Below, one piece after another: positions 47,377 to 59,391 of a DNA stretch of 64,000 nt. Where the stretch lies: NCBI RefSeq assembly GCF_000512585.2, contig NC_089243.1:992001-1056000 (forward strand), read 5' to 3'. Made by a program: the position numbers and the translations under genes. How positions within the stretch are numbered: the first letter of the stretch is position 1; each line of letters starts with the position of its first letter. The notes beneath the pieces are model-generated. The model saw nothing but the letters and a program-made list of their open reading frames with translations. It did no database searches and had not been told where the DNA came from. The DNA comes from Kwoniella bestiolae CBS 10118 (taxonomy: Eukaryota > Basidiomycota > Tremellomycetes > Tremellales > Cryptococcaceae).

Positions 47377-48225
47377 GGTGGTCAGCAGGACTGATGAACT
47401 GCAAAAAGTCCTAATCACCGCAGTGACTGGATAAGGGAAGCACAGGGTAAAGGAACTCTGCTCATCCCAGGTCTTAGATACTGAGATGGTTTTCAGTCAT
47501 TTCGTGCTGCGCCAACTCGCTTGTGAGTCAGTACTCAGAGTACCGCACTTGGCCGTCGATCGGATATGACTGGTAGTGACAAGTCGGATGCGATGCGTAA
47601 TACACCGAAACCGCAAGGCAGACTGAGGATGTATTCACACGTCGAAATTGCTCTCAACCAAACCCTTGGGTATTTTCTGATGGCGCCAGATTTAGGATCA
47701 ACCGTATCCCCGTATATCTCGTAGAGAATGAGCGTTAAATGGCGTGGCGGAGTTGACAGGTGTTGATGATAAACTTCGCAAGGTTGTACACCTGTGTTAT
47801 GAACTTAGGTGTCACGGAGCCGTTTGACCGGGATTCAAGAAACATAGAGAGAGTGATGCAGCGAAGGTGTTCCATTCTCTATAGGTATCCGGGGCTATTG
47901 GAATGTAGCTGGCCAGAACGATCCCCTTAGCAGTAAATGGTCATGGACTGCATTCAGATCCTCATTTGCTAAACATCGAGAAGTTCAAAAGTTTTCCACC
48001 ACGTGAGCTTGCCGGCCTGTTGTGGAAACGTTCCCCCTCGAATCATCCAATGATCATTTTGCCGTGCGTTGTTCTCGCTAAGTAATGCAAGTTGTCGACA
48101 ACAGCTGAGGCAGCATCATGGCCTTGTCTAATTTCGAATGTCTATGCCATCCGAGGAGGAAAAAAATGTAACGAACGGGCAACTGTCATATGACTAGCGA
48201 CATCGTGATCAAGGATTCACTTGCG

Positions 48226-48743
48226 TCACAATGGACATGGGCTCTTGAAGTCCACGATTGCTGGGTTTGACAGCTGATAGTCAGAAGATCTCTTGAAAGA
48301 GGATATGAGACACGTAGCAGCAAGTGCCTCGATCAGCGGAAGCAAATTGGGGTCCAACTCATTCGCCCATCCCGACCAGCTCACTGACGCTCCGAAGCCA
48401 TGTACATGTACTTTCCCTTGACCATTCCTAATTGTACACATCAGAATGACAGATGCATACATCAAAATATCTCACCATTATCATGACATATCGTATGTTG
48501 AGCATGTACGATGATCATTGCCAACTCTTGGGAGAATCCCTTACCCTGACGCAACAATAACAACCACGGTAACAAGAATGACACGATCAACAAAATCCGC
48601 TATTGTTCTGGAAAAAGAGGAACGCCTCCCACACAGTTCGTGTACCATGTCACGATCCACCCTCTTCTGCCCAACAGAACTGACAATCAGTATCCTTGGG
48701 ATGCATGACAGGATGCTATATGCACCTTGGATCATGACAGGTT
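48226..48743 (-). CDS. Doubtful small two-exon frame
   Basis: Exon 1 would start at an ATG near 48735 (MIQGAYSILSCIPRILIVSS) and splice from a GTAAGG donor to a TTAG acceptor. It would continue as NGQGKVHVHGFGASVSWSGW and ANELDPNLLPLIEALAATCL. Splice signals are weak and no family is recognised. It may equally be part of the decayed region. Confidence 0.2.
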
Positions 48744-48966
48744 TAGCTTGTGCATTTGAAACCCTTTAAAATCAGGTCAACGAAAGGTCAAAGCACCACC
48801 CACAGCCAAGTTTTAACAAGCGATCAATGCTTGATACATCTACACTCATTCAGTAGATGAGATTGTAAAACTTGCGAAAGAATGGATCTAACACTACCTT
48901 CCATAGCTTCTCAAAAATTTCATATCTCCAACACCCCCACCTGCTCCTCCACTCTCTCCAGACCCC

Positions 48967-51224
48967 ATGTCCAGCAAACCAGCTTCAGCTATCACTCGTA
49001 ATCAAGCGCAACTCAAGACCCCTCTTGCAAAGGGAGCAGCCGCATCACCAGCTCCTCCACCTCTCACTGTCGATCTGCAGGAGGCCAGCTCACCACCTCG
49101 ACTGCATACTTCAGCTGATGCTAAGAAAGACAAGCTTCAAGCTCGTCCAGTCACGCCAATGGACTTTTTTGGCACTGCGAAAGGTAATTCGACTGCGAGG
49201 GATGGGAAATCAGGTGTGAAGGAAGCGAGAAAATCTGTTGATCAACGACTTGCAGTCGATCCAGCGATTAAAGGAATACCTCAGGGCTGGGATGACGATT
49301 TAGCTGTTCCAGTAGCCAAAGATGTGGACAGAGGCGTCTCGCAGGTGGCCCCAAATACGTTGCATAAGTTGGGAGCTTTCAAAGAGACTAGGACAAAGCT
49401 ATCTTCCTTCAGTGGTACGATGAGATCAGGCTTTAGAGATAGAGGAGCTGAGAAGGATAAAGATGAGAAAAGACCAGGAGGGCTTAAGCTGCACAAGGGG
49501 AGTGTCAGGTCAAATCATAGGTCATCCTCAATGAACACTACACCTTTGAATCTTGGGCTTCGACCTGAAAATGGACCTATCTCGCCCGGGCGCATCAACG
49601 GACACCAGCTCACTCACTCGGTTTACAGCGATGCGTCGTTCAATACACAGAACACCGTGTCCACCGAAATGTCGATCCCTCTCATTCCCCCGTCCTCCCA
49701 AGCGGCATCAACAGAATGCTCCACCGCCGATTTTACCCATCTTTTCACCCCGACTTCTCAGATTGAGCACGACTACCCAGCCTCGATCACTTCATCCCAT
49801 TCCACGCAATCTCGTGATAGGGTCATGGGGATCGTCAACGATCCATCCCCTGTTCCCCCGGCTGGTATGAAGACGTTCAATCGCCCTAACATTGAAGAGG
49901 TATTGCCCTTCGCAGCGGGACACCCTTTCGCTGCTTGGTCCGCACCTGTTGCAGATGAAGATCAGGGGTCTGGTGGAGATCTTAGTGCGGAAGTGGGAAG
50001 AAGAGGAAGTATGTCATTAAGCAGGCTGGACATGCTGTCATCGAAGGACGCCGTGCAGACGGAGAGTTCGGTCTCGCTGGAAGGTTGGAAGGAGACGCCA
50101 AGGCCAAGGTCAGGTTATCCTGGCAAGAAGGTCTGGGTCGATGCCAAGGGCGAGAAGAGCACCGGGGTGTACAGTGTCGGATGGGAGAGGGACGTCCTGG
50201 ATCTGTGAGTGAACATTGCCAAATACGACAGCTGACTTGATTTTGCAGCGAAGCAAGGCTGCATGAGACCATGTACGAGATAGCTGGTGAACGACATACA
50301 TTTTCAGACTTCGCGGAGCCTCCTCAAGCCGTTCTTGATGTGAGTGGTTTTGACGCAACGTGCGCTGAACTGTATGTTTCAGATTGGTACCGGTGTTGGC
50401 CATTGGCCCATTTCCATGGCTTTGCAATACCCAAACACCACTTTTGTCGGACTAGACCTAGTCCCCTGCCAGATCGATCTATCTCTCCTTGCGGAGGCAG
50501 AGAAGCGAGCGCGATCGACCAGATCCGGGACCTCAGCCGAGGGCATGGGTATGTGGGAAAGCGTAGAGAAAAGGGTGCAATGGCAAAGGGGAAACATGTG
50601 AGTGGCGGAAATCGGAAAGTCATTTCTGACACGAGTAAACTCTGCAGCCTAAACGAGCTGCCCTTTGATACCGGAGTATTCGATCTCGTGCACATCCGCT
50701 TTGTCAATTTGGGTATTCCTGAGACCAAATGGTATGATATTCTGGAGGAAGCCACGCGGGTACTGAAACGAGGTGGCAAGATCGAAATTGTCGAGACAAG
50801 CTATACTCTTCCGTCAAGATGCCCAGCGTCGTTGAAGAATTCCTTCGCGTCGATGCTACTTGCCGACACGATCCAACCTTTGCCATCGCTCGCCATGCAG
50901 TTCAACTTACCATCCATCGAGAACCTCAAGGCTAATGCGGTCAAGCCGGTTTTCCACCAAAAATGGAAGAAGAATGTGCCTGGGGCACTGGAAGATGCGG
51001 TGTTGGACTGGGTCAAGTCAGCCGTGGAATACAAAGGCACAGGGCTGGTGAAGAATCAGAAGGGACTGGAGGGTGTGGTGGGAAGAGTGAAGGCGGAACT
51101 CGAACGGAGCGGAGGAGGGAAGTGGGATTTCAGTACGGGTCAGAGTCGGGACAGTGGCGGTAAAGAGGGGGCGGAGGAGGATCGCGAGGTGAATGTCTGG
51201 GCGTGGGTAGCCACGAAAAAATGA
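48967..51224 (+). CDS. SAM-dependent methyltransferase with long disordered N-terminus
   Basis: Exon 1 encodes about 410 mostly disordered residues starting MSSKPASAITRNQAQLKTPL, rich in Ser/Pro/Lys, ending VYSVGWERDVLDL. The catalytic part follows: ETMYEIAGERHTFSDFAEPP, then class I motif I across an intron (VLDIGTGVGHWPISMALQYP), then FVGLDLVPCQ. NELPFDTGVFDLVHIRFVN is motif IV-like, and ATRVLKRGGKIEIVETSY is the post-II strand. It ends VNVWAWVATKK. The arrangement recalls LaeA-like and other fungal class I methyltransferases. The substrate is unknown. The N-terminal extension is longer than the enzyme domain itself and may be regulatory. Confidence 0.85.
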
Positions 51225-51990
51225 TAAGTTGTTCGAATCGTTTCGATTCAATCTCATCGATATAATGCCAAAATCAATGTGCTTCTTGTCATGACAATTG
51301 TACATAATGTAGAATGTTTGAGATGTGAAAAATACATCCCATGCCGGTCCGCTGAGCAAGCATCGATATACTTTAAATAGCACTGATCGATCGTGATTGA
51401 TATGGGACATAGAGCCTGACGTGGGTCTCTCAGAGGGAAGGTTGACACTGCTTTGACCTTCTTGACCTGCTTTAACCTTCTGCAGCTCCTTATAGGTGTC
51501 TCTATTCTGTGTACTCTGTCTTTTACCTTCTTCATTTGTTTATCATCCTCTCATTTCACATCATTTCCCTCTCCCTCTCCCTTGACCTTACTGTCCTCAG
51601 GTTTTCCTAGAGTGGTTTCCCTCGAAGCGGATGTGTTCTCGAAGGTCTTTTAACTTGTTGAAGTCTATGGCCAGTCAATATGTAGTGCTGTGCGCATTCT
51701 TACCGCACCAGCTAGGCGTGTTCTCATGCATGTCTTAGCCTCGTCGAGTGATGGTTGGGAAGAGAAGCACACCTCCTAACAATAGAGATGTTCGATCAAG
51801 GTTAGACCATGTACCGATCGCATAACGAGGTCACGGAGATAGCCGATGATTATTATTGTGAGATGGGACATCGATGAGATGCGTCATCTGCCCTCAACGG
51901 TGTTATATATATATGTGTGTATTCAACCAATTCAGTCCTCTCTCATTCTCGCTCTTCTTCGACATCATCACCCGAGTCAGTACACAAACA
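51225..51990. other. Intergenic, promoter of acyltransferase
   Basis: About 770 bases. It has a pyrimidine-rich tract with repeated TTGACCTTCT-like words near 51445-51600. No gene is supported. Confidence 0.45.
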
Positions 51991-53463
51991 ATGTCAGAGA
52001 AACCTCTATATACAATACCCATAGATCAACGACCACCCCACGGACCATGGACGTCCAAAATCTTCTTCCCGCTAATCTTCAACCTTGCTCAGCTTGGGAT
52101 CAACTCGGCTCAGTTCTTGTGTCTCCCTTTGTTGCTCATCCCTATTGTAGGCCGCAGGTGGTTTGACAGTGCGATCGGATGGACAAAAGATGGGTATGGA
52201 CGGCTTCGTGAGTAGTCTAGGACGTGATCACCGCTGATGTCAGTGATCGTAATCACTGTATTGTTCGGTCCAACGTCCCTCGTATTGACCACCGACGAAC
52301 CCCCCTCAATCACCAATCTGGTTGAGAGGGACGCTCAAGGGAATATGACGAAAATCAATCTTCCAGATCGGCTAGTCATCATGGCTAACCATCAAGCGTA
52401 CCTTGACTGGATGTATCTGTGGATTCTGTCATGTTATGCCGGGCACTCGAGAGGGATCATCATTCTGCTCAAGGCAAGCTTGAAGAAGATACCCGTCATT
52501 GGGTGGGGAATGGTGAGTGGGAAGACCCAAAACCACCAGCTTATATCCAGCGTTTCTTCAACTTCATCTTCATGAATAGATCATGGGCATCCGATCGAGA
52601 TAATCTTACTCTCGCTCTTACGCAACTTGGGCACAAAGCACAGTCTGGGCAGGAGGATCACACCACTGAGACCTCTGGGCTTCTCTGGCCAAAGAAACGC
52701 TCACCTCTGTGGCTTCTCATCTTCCCAGAAGGTACTATAGTTAGTGATGAGGAGCGAGTGAAGAGTGTCCGATACGCGGAGAGAGAGGGAATAGTGAGTC
52801 TAAGTGAATATTGAGCTGTGCTAACTTAATAGTCTGACTTTGCGACAATGTTACATCCCCGGTCGACTGGTCTGCTGTTCTGTCTGAGAACGCTACTACC
52901 TCAGGTGCCAGATCTGCAGCTACTGGATGTGACAATAGGCTATCCAGGCGTGCCGTATGGAAAATATCCTCAAGACTGGTGAGCGCAAACTGTCGATACA
53001 ACGCTGATCGTTCAGGTATGGTCTATTCTCGGTGTTTCTGCGTTCGGTTCCCCCACCCACCGTACATCTTCATCTTCACCTATATTCCAACTTGGCCTCG
53101 CCCGCATCAGAGGTTCCCTCTTTGGTCACTCAACCACTGGCTGCAGGAAACGACCAGCCTCCTTCGACCACTGGTATAGCGTCTCCAGAGGAAACGAGAG
53201 CATTTGAGTTGTGGCTACGAGGAGTCTGGACTGCCAAGGAGAAGCGAATGGAAGGGTTCTACGATGCCCAGAGATTCCAAAGTGGAGAAGGGGGTGCTCG
53301 AGAGGTCGTTCCCATCAGACAGACGTGAGTGAATCTACTGCTGTTCACCGCTGACATCTGAAGTAAATGGCACCACTGGATATCCGCCTTTGGGGGTGGT
53401 GGAATGGGAACGGCAGCAGTTGTAGGAGTAGCGATATGGCAGCTTGTATCTCATTTCGCTTGA
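51991..53463 (+). CDS. Lysophospholipid / 1-acylglycerol-phosphate acyltransferase-like protein
   Basis: Start MSEKPLYTIPIDQRPPHGPW. Membrane segments follow (FNLAQLGINSAQFLCLPLLL and IVITVLFGPTS). Acyltransferase motif I is NHQAYLDWMYLW (H-x4-D). Motif II region is FIFMNRSWASDRDNL, and motif III is LLIFPEGTIVSDEER. A C-terminal membrane segment (GTAAVVGVAIWQLVSHF) ends the protein. This pattern fits the AGPAT5/LCLAT1/Cst26 branch, enzymes that reacylate lysophospholipids such as lysophosphatidylinositol in the ER. About 390 residues over six exons. Its stop codon lies 17 bases from the stop codon of the SDS23-like gene on the other strand, so the two mRNAs must overlap tail to tail. Confidence 0.88.
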
Positions 53464-53480
53464 TTGTACCGACTATGCAT

Positions 53481-55165
53481 TCACGTATAAACAGCTGTCA
53501 GGCATTTGAACACGTCGACAATAGATAATACACAATGCGGAGAGAGTTGAGCTGGGGGGACTGGCAGGGAAGAAGGTTCAGTGGATGGGGAAACTACAGG
53601 TGAGGGGCCAAAATCGTTGCGGACGAAGACTCTCGATGAGGATGTAGCCAAAATAAGGTGACATGCATAGACCAGAGTCGTGGAAGGGGGCAGAGTGTGA
53701 ACTAGACCGTCAGCTGAGCTCTCGATACGTTCAGACTCACTCGGCATACGTTCTTCGCCTCTCTCTCTCCCCGCTGTCTCTTCACTTTCAACCAATTTTA
53801 CCAGATCTGTTAAACTCATTGTCAAAGCTCGTTTACCTTCACTGGGCACGACTATCTTCGCGCAGTCTTTCGCCCTGACTACACTGACCAGAACCCCTTT
53901 GCTCTCGTCCGCAGGTATCAGTAAAGGTGAAGAGTCGTCCCCAGAGGCTGTTCTCCGTGCCTCTCCCAAAATGCCCAAAACACGAAGACCATGGCGGCGC
54001 ATGATCTGCATAGCGTCCAGGACAGAGGAGGAGGTTGGAACCGAAATCAAGGGATGAAGATTTAGTCGGAGCAGTTTGGAGTTGATTCGCGCTTCCAGTA
54101 ACGAAGGGGGTCTCTCGAGGCCTAGGAGATGTCGCAACACAGACTCGTGGGACAAGACACGGTCTCCCTCAATGGCAACTCTGTGAATACCTCTACCGTA
54201 AAGCTGGATGAAAGAGCCCAATGGAGCGTTGCGGTCGATAGAATGATATGGGTTCTTGCCAGAGATGTCTGAAAACGTCAGCCGAGACCTGTGTACGACT
54301 CAGACTCACTGCACATAGAACCAACGTCTATCTTATCTCTCCGACGCAACACTTCGATTGCTTTACTGTACTTGTCATCCTTGCTTTGTGTATGGTCGTT
54401 CTTGAATGACTTGGCGTCAAGGACAAGAAGAAGAAACGTATTGAGATCGGCATACTGACTGATCAGCTATGTCAAATACAGATCTGCACTCACGTCGAAG
54501 AATGCTGGGCAGCCTTGTCCATGAGTCGGCTCGACAAGCAGATAGTTGGTTCCTTGCTCAAGTAGAAGCTATGCTATGTCAGGCTTATTCAAACGGGGGA
54601 TACTCACCATGACGGCCTCCTCTAGCCTTACATCCCCTCTAATTCTCACCACATGCTCATTCTCAGCAAGTGATATATCAGCTGCAGGAGTGTTCAACCA
54701 TTCCCCAGCATCTACGTTGATGATATCCTCATCCTCCTCCTCTCCAAAAACGTCCGCCGAAGAAGACAGCAAGGCAGACCCTAACGTGAGAGAGCCACTC
54801 AAGCTCAGAGAGCCAAATGATCCTCTTGATGGTCGTTTCAGCGAAGACGAGGTAGACAACGTCTCATGGGCTGATCTAGGAGATCTGTTTGACAGTGTGC
54901 CATGACGCGAAGGCACGGCAATTGGATGGGAAGCAGCTAGATGTGGTGAAAGGGTGAGCGATGGTCGTCGACGAGGTGCAGAGCCTTCACCAGTCCGAGG
55001 AGAGGGTACTGTGCTCGAAGTCGATTCCATGTTGAGCTTGACTGAATGACAACTTGAAGATATATCTCCTTTGATGGAGAGTGAACATACGTGTGACGTT
55101 GTTGAAGATGTGGATGATGACATCGGCAATGACTCCACCGGTGACCGCTTATAACATATATCCAT
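53481..55165 (-). CDS. SDS23: SDS23-like CBS-domain protein
   Basis: The N-terminal region is Ser-rich and disordered (TLSPHLAASHPIAVPSRHGT). Then come CBS-type segments: DVRLEEAVMLLLEQGTNYLL, FLLLVLDAKSFKNDH, GSFIQLYGRGIHRVAIEGDR, and PLISVPTSSSVLDAMQIMRR. It ends HCVLSIVDVFKCLTAVYT, a tail I associate with Sds23/Moc1. Yeast and fission yeast Sds23 bind nutrient/PP2A or PP6 pathways and promote mitotic progression under stress. The start is ambiguous. ATGs at 55165, 55123 and 55030 are in frame. A GTATGT donor-like site lies between the latter two, so translation could begin at 55030 (MESTSS). Family call moderately sure. Confidence 0.78.
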
Positions 55166-55315
55166 CCGTCAATTCATCATGCATGCAATTAATTGATTTA
55201 TAGGATTACAGTATTAATTGTTATCATCATAAATGGATATTATCAATGGATAAGGCTACAGTGGATGCGATTATAACTTGAATCTGTCTATACAAACGCT
55301 AGGTCTTCCTGTTTC

Positions 55316-56941
55316 CTAAACACGGTCTGCATTTCGTGACTTGCGAATCTCCAATAAAGCCTCGTCAGTCCAGCCCAGCTGCTCATCTGCGTCTTTCCCC
55401 CGGGCAGTCGGTATCGACTGAGCAATAGCAGGCCGGACCTGCGCAGGTTCGTGATGTCGATTGACTGATCCAGCTCTCGATGGGACTGCAGAATTTGGCA
55501 CGGATGGTATGGATAAGGCCGTTTCTAGGCGATGAGTGAGCCCGCCAGACGCGTCGCCGATGTCGTTGGCGAATCTGTTTTGAGCGATCGCTGGGGTGTT
55601 GTCCAGAGCTGGAGGACAAGGGGTCTGCGGACGGACAGATCTACATACGCCAGATTCACTTCCACCACCGGAGCTGACGCGATCCATGCCAGAGGAGGGT
55701 CTTCGGAAGCCGGGAATATGTTCTGAGGCTCTACGTAGAAAGTCTCCGATGATAGTCGGTTTGTGGTGATGATCCGCCTTGTCCTCGTCATCTGAGTCAA
55801 CGAAAACGGCGTGGTCTAAAGCCGAGCTGTGTCGACGTGGACGAGCTCGGGATATCGGGGTGACTTTTCGGGCTTTGAGACCATAGAACACCGCATCATC
55901 GCTTCGCCACCCGGTAGCGAGATGGTCAGTCTGTTGCTGTGGAGATCCCTCTTCATCTGGGTCTTCTACCTCATCTTCTGAATCATCAGAAGGAGGTTCT
56001 GGCATTGGACTACCGGCACGTCCCTGACGTGGTCCGGCATCAGACAGTCGACCACTAGGGCTGTGCGGAGCTGAACGATGATGGCTGGTCGAACGAGAGC
56101 GAACTGGAGGGGGACTTCGATGGCGGGAGCAAGTCTTGTCCTGAGCTGTAGATGTTTCATCTACACGTATATGACCCCGGCCTCTTCTAGCTGGCGGTGG
56201 AAGCAGAGCCGGAGCTGGCGTGGATTGTTGTGGTGGGATATGGGTTGAGCCGATATAACGTGGGTGTTGTTCAAAATTGGTTGGACGGGCGAAGGCGAAG
56301 CGAGGCGCAATTTGTGAATCTTGGGAAGAATCAGAATCGAATCCGTCCTCCTCATCTTCCTGATAACCATCATCGGTATCAGAATCGTTGTGCGTCTTGA
56401 AAGACTCTGTGTGATTGGGATGAGACGCAACGGCGAATTTGAGGGACGAGCGCTGAAGACACTGACATATTTTAGTGGTGAATCTGAGTCGTGATATATC
56501 TGAAACACTCACTGGTTGATCTTTCACATCATCCGCCCATCCAATGCTTTCCCGCTTCTCTTCGACTTTCTCTAAACGGTGAGTCAATGATTCCATCCCC
56601 CCAAGTCCTAATCCGACATGACCGTCATCGGACAGCCCGCTGTTGCTTTCGCGACGGAGGATGGAAGCAGAGTGATGTGGTACTGCATCGGGAGATTTCG
56701 CCAAGATCCCATGACTGTGTCTATGTGGACTCGAGAAAGCGGTGGAAGGGGCGGACGAGTGGGCGGATAGCACGCCAGAGGAATGTGGATGTTTTCTGTC
56801 GGATGACTGAATAAGGGCTGTAAGAAGGGATACAGGTTGAGCCCTCTCGTCCCCATCTGAGCTGTTATGAAAGTGAGGTGGGTCGTGAGGGTGATCTGAC
56901 ACGGGAGTGAGTATCTGTGGAGATTTGATGGGTTGTGACAT
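55316..56941 (-). CDS. Disordered Ser/Asp/Arg-rich protein, unknown
   Basis: The open frame starts MSQPIKSPQILTPVSDHPHD and runs 541 codons if unspliced. Charged and low-complexity segments dominate: DSDTDDGYQEDEEDGFDSDS, RHRSPPPVRSRSTSHHRSAP, SDDSEDEVEDPDEEG. Short ordered-looking pieces occur: ESLTHRLEKVEEKRESIGWA, SLKFAVASHPNHTESFKTH, DDAVFYGLKARKVTP, and PTIIGDFLRRASEHIPGFRR. A 51-base interval (56462-56512) has perfect GTGAGT/CAG ends and stays in frame, so it may be an intron or be retained. The SLKFAVASHP piece could be a phosphatase-docking type motif (speculation). No domain recognised. Confidence 0.75.
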   Translation of the reverse strand: MSQPIKSPQILTPVSDHPHDPPHFHNSSDGDERAQPVSLLTALIQSSDRKHPHSSGVLSAHSSAPSTAFSSPHRHSHGILAKSPDAVPHHSASILRRESNSGLSDDGHVGLGLGGMESLTHRLEKVEEKRESIGWADDVKDQPVSVSDISRLRFTTKICQCLQRSSLKFAVASHPNHTESFKTHNDSDTDDGYQEDEEDGFDSDSSQDSQIAPRFAFARPTNFEQHPRYIGSTHIPPQQSTPAPALLPPPARRGRGHIRVDETSTAQDKTCSRHRSPPPVRSRSTSHHRSAPHSPSGRLSDAGPRQGRAGSPMPEPPSDDSEDEVEDPDEEGSPQQQTDHLATGWRSDDAVFYGLKARKVTPISRARPRRHSSALDHAVFVDSDDEDKADHHHKPTIIGDFLRRASEHIPGFRRPSSGMDRVSSGGGSESGVCRSVRPQTPCPPALDNTPAIAQNRFANDIGDASGGLTHRLETALSIPSVPNSAVPSRAGSVNRHHEPAQVRPAIAQSIPTARGKDADEQLGWTDEALLEIRKSRNADRV

Positions 56942-57695
56942 GGTGATGTATGTGATGGGAGGCGAGTGATGGGTGAGGGGTATTCGAGTTTCAGTAATTA
57001 TTATGGTGAGATGATGATGATGATGTAGGCTGTGTGTGGGCTAGACTAGACGTTTGAGCATCTGTCTTCCGTGGGTGAGTGCGGCCATGCACATGATCTT
57101 CAAGGCAGTGGTGTTGGGGAAGTGATGAACAGCATGCTGTAAGAGGAGAGTAGGTGCGGGTTTGTGTATGAATGAGTGAATGGGATTGATATGAGAATGA
57201 TGAGTTGATTAATATGAGAATATGAGGATATGAGAATAGCAGGGTAAGGGTATGTTAATAACATGAATAACAACGAAAACAGCAACTAAAAGCACATTAC
57301 ATTCCTGGTTTCATAATCAAGCATATATGTCCATTACGTAACCCAATATCTATTCACTTCACTCCGTCCTCCTAGTATGACGTAGGGCAGGGTAAGGTAG
57401 TCGGCTATCTTAGTCTTAATTGACCATCATCACTACCTTGAGTTACGTAATATCCAAGCAAGCCAAGCCAAGTGAGCACAACACGCATCGATACTCGTAC
57501 CTTTCAGAGGGATGAATGGTGTACAATGCAAGGGAGGCTGAAGAGACAGAGAATCTATAGTCTGTCATTACTTTTCATGCATCAAGTATGCACTCCAATG
57601 CAACTGATTACCACATTGTCCTTCCGTGTTTTACCTGACCACGAATTGTCCAAGGTAACAACCAAACATCCGTAATTTCTCAACCGACAACAAAG
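56942..57695. other. Intergenic, promoter of disordered-protein gene
   Basis: About 750 bases with a GATGAT run near 57011-57026 and repeated GAATATGAGGATATGAG-like words near 57210-57240. No gene is supported. Confidence 0.45.
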
Positions 57696-59266
57696 CTAGT
57701 ACAGCTTCTGGACCACTTGGAGTGCAGCAGTGACACTGACACTTATCAAGGGGGTGAGTGCGTAGGAGATGACGATTGTCTTCGCGACAGCCGTCTCGAC
57801 ATCTTCGTCGGTATCCGACATCTCGACAATCTTCGACTTCATCAGCGAGTATTCCATCAAAGAGTACCAAGTGACTTACCGCAGCGAGAGTAAGCGCAGG
57901 TGGACCGACAGGAGCGATCATCATGATGAAATCCTGTATAATGATCAGTAAGGCTTCGAGAGGATCTTATCCATCTACTCACGAGAACCGGATCATTCAA
58001 TACTTTATCTCCTACCGCCTTGCGGATCCCGTAAACCATGCTCGTCGAGATTACCGGCATCACAGCGAACCTGAACACGAAAAGATAGATGAGAGGGAAG
58101 AGAGGCGGCCGGGATCCCTTTTTTGTCTTCAAGTGGGCACCAATGACCAGCATCTGCAAAGCCGCATACAGCTTGCCGATCTTATCGATCGATTCGGCCA
58201 GGCTACCACAATCAGCTCGAGCCCTCGGATAAGCTACTCACGGGCTGAGCCAAGCGCCTTTCTTGAACAACCAGTTGTGCAGAAATGGGACCAAACCTGC
58301 AATGATCGCAGCCAAACCGCCATACATCGGCGGGTTCATGAAACCTGCCAAGCTTTTATGTAGGATCTTGGCAATTTTCCAACCCTTTTTGCCGTGGTGC
58401 TTCGCCTGATCGAGTAGTGGAGCATTCTCGTCATCGCCAGAGTATGGCTCGATGGCTGGGTAGCCTTGTTCCGAGTTGAGAACCTCCCGCACCTTCTTGA
58501 CCGCGTGTGGTGACTCGGAATGTGACCATGGGTGGGGGAAGTCGAGGGGATGCTTCTTCATCATGACTGACTGTTAGCGTACAGCTTTGGAAGAGTAGAC
58601 TCACTTGGACCAAATGAAAATCGGGTGAGATTGCAGACTAGAGCGTTGATCAGGAGAAACACTTGCCCTCGGTCCAATACAGAGTCGAGATCATCGTTCT
58701 TGATCAAAGGTGACAATGTACCATTTTTGCCCAATGAGCTGAACAAGAGCAGCGGGAGTGAAGTTGCGTTGTTGAAAACCATGCATGGGCTGCATATCAG
58801 CAACGTTACAAGTACGGCAAACTCACATAATCCACTGGGGCATGCCAAATGCAATCACTCCGATTGCTCCAAAGATCCATGAGATGAGCTGGAAGACCAC
58901 CGCGTACGCGAGAATGACCCAATCTGTGAAAGATATCAGCATGGTCGTGTGATCGTCCCGAACTCACAGTCTTTGAGATTGTCCCACGACGCAAGAGGGC
59001 CGATCTCAGAGAACAAAAGGGCAGGGAGAAACAGAGTGACACATAGTTTGGAAGCGCTCTGTAAATTAGCTTGGTCCTCTCTCATTCTCACTTACCTCTT
59101 CACCCTCTGGAGAAAGCAGTTTCCACTTGCTCGCGAAAAACCCGTACACCAAGACGAGAATAACCGAGATGGATGCCTGACCGTTAGCTCATGTCTATGG
59201 ACCAGCGTCACTCACCTCGACGGCAGACCAGGTAGTGGACAGGATCTCGGAAGCGGATTGGAGCAT
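57696..59266 (-). CDS. Auxin-efflux-carrier-type membrane transporter
   Basis: Start MLQSASEILSTTWSAVE, then ten or so membrane segments spread over about eight exons. They include SVILVLVYGFFASKW, KLCVTLFLPALLFSEIG, YWVILAYAVVFQLISW, CMVFNNATSLPLLLFSSL (with the typical helix-4 Asn), a long hydrophilic loop (MMKKHPLDFPHPWSHSESPH), and GLAAIIAGLVPFLHNWLF. Late segments are FPLIYLFVFRFAVMPVIS, FIMMIAPVGPPALTLAAV and TIVISYALTPLISVSVTA. It ends QVVQKLY. This is the PIN-like / membrane transport protein fold (PF03547), like yeast Ecm3 and YLR152C. It is probably an ER membrane protein; the substrate in fungi is unknown. About 420 residues. Confidence 0.9.
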
Positions 59267-59391
59267 GATTATTGATTCTAAACAAAGAAGATACATGGAA
59301 GATGCATATAGATACAGCCATATGGTATTTATTCAGTATAAAATTATTTTGGATACAGGGCGTTGATGACATCATATTAAATAATTCCCGT

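Larger units (their letters stand above)
46483..48966. other. Gene-poor 2.5 kb interval
   Basis: No intact, convincing gene. It contains a broken minus-strand frame (46781-47376) and a weak two-exon minus-strand candidate (48226-48743), listed separately. ACGCGT occurs twice near 46769 and 46811. The rest has frequent stops in all frames and no repeat or transposon signature I can recognise. Confidence 0.5.

Noticed and set aside
46483..48966. Transposon or retroelement insertion as the cause of the gene-poor interval
   Set aside because: I found no terminal repeats, target duplication, transposase, integrase or reverse-transcriptase motifs.
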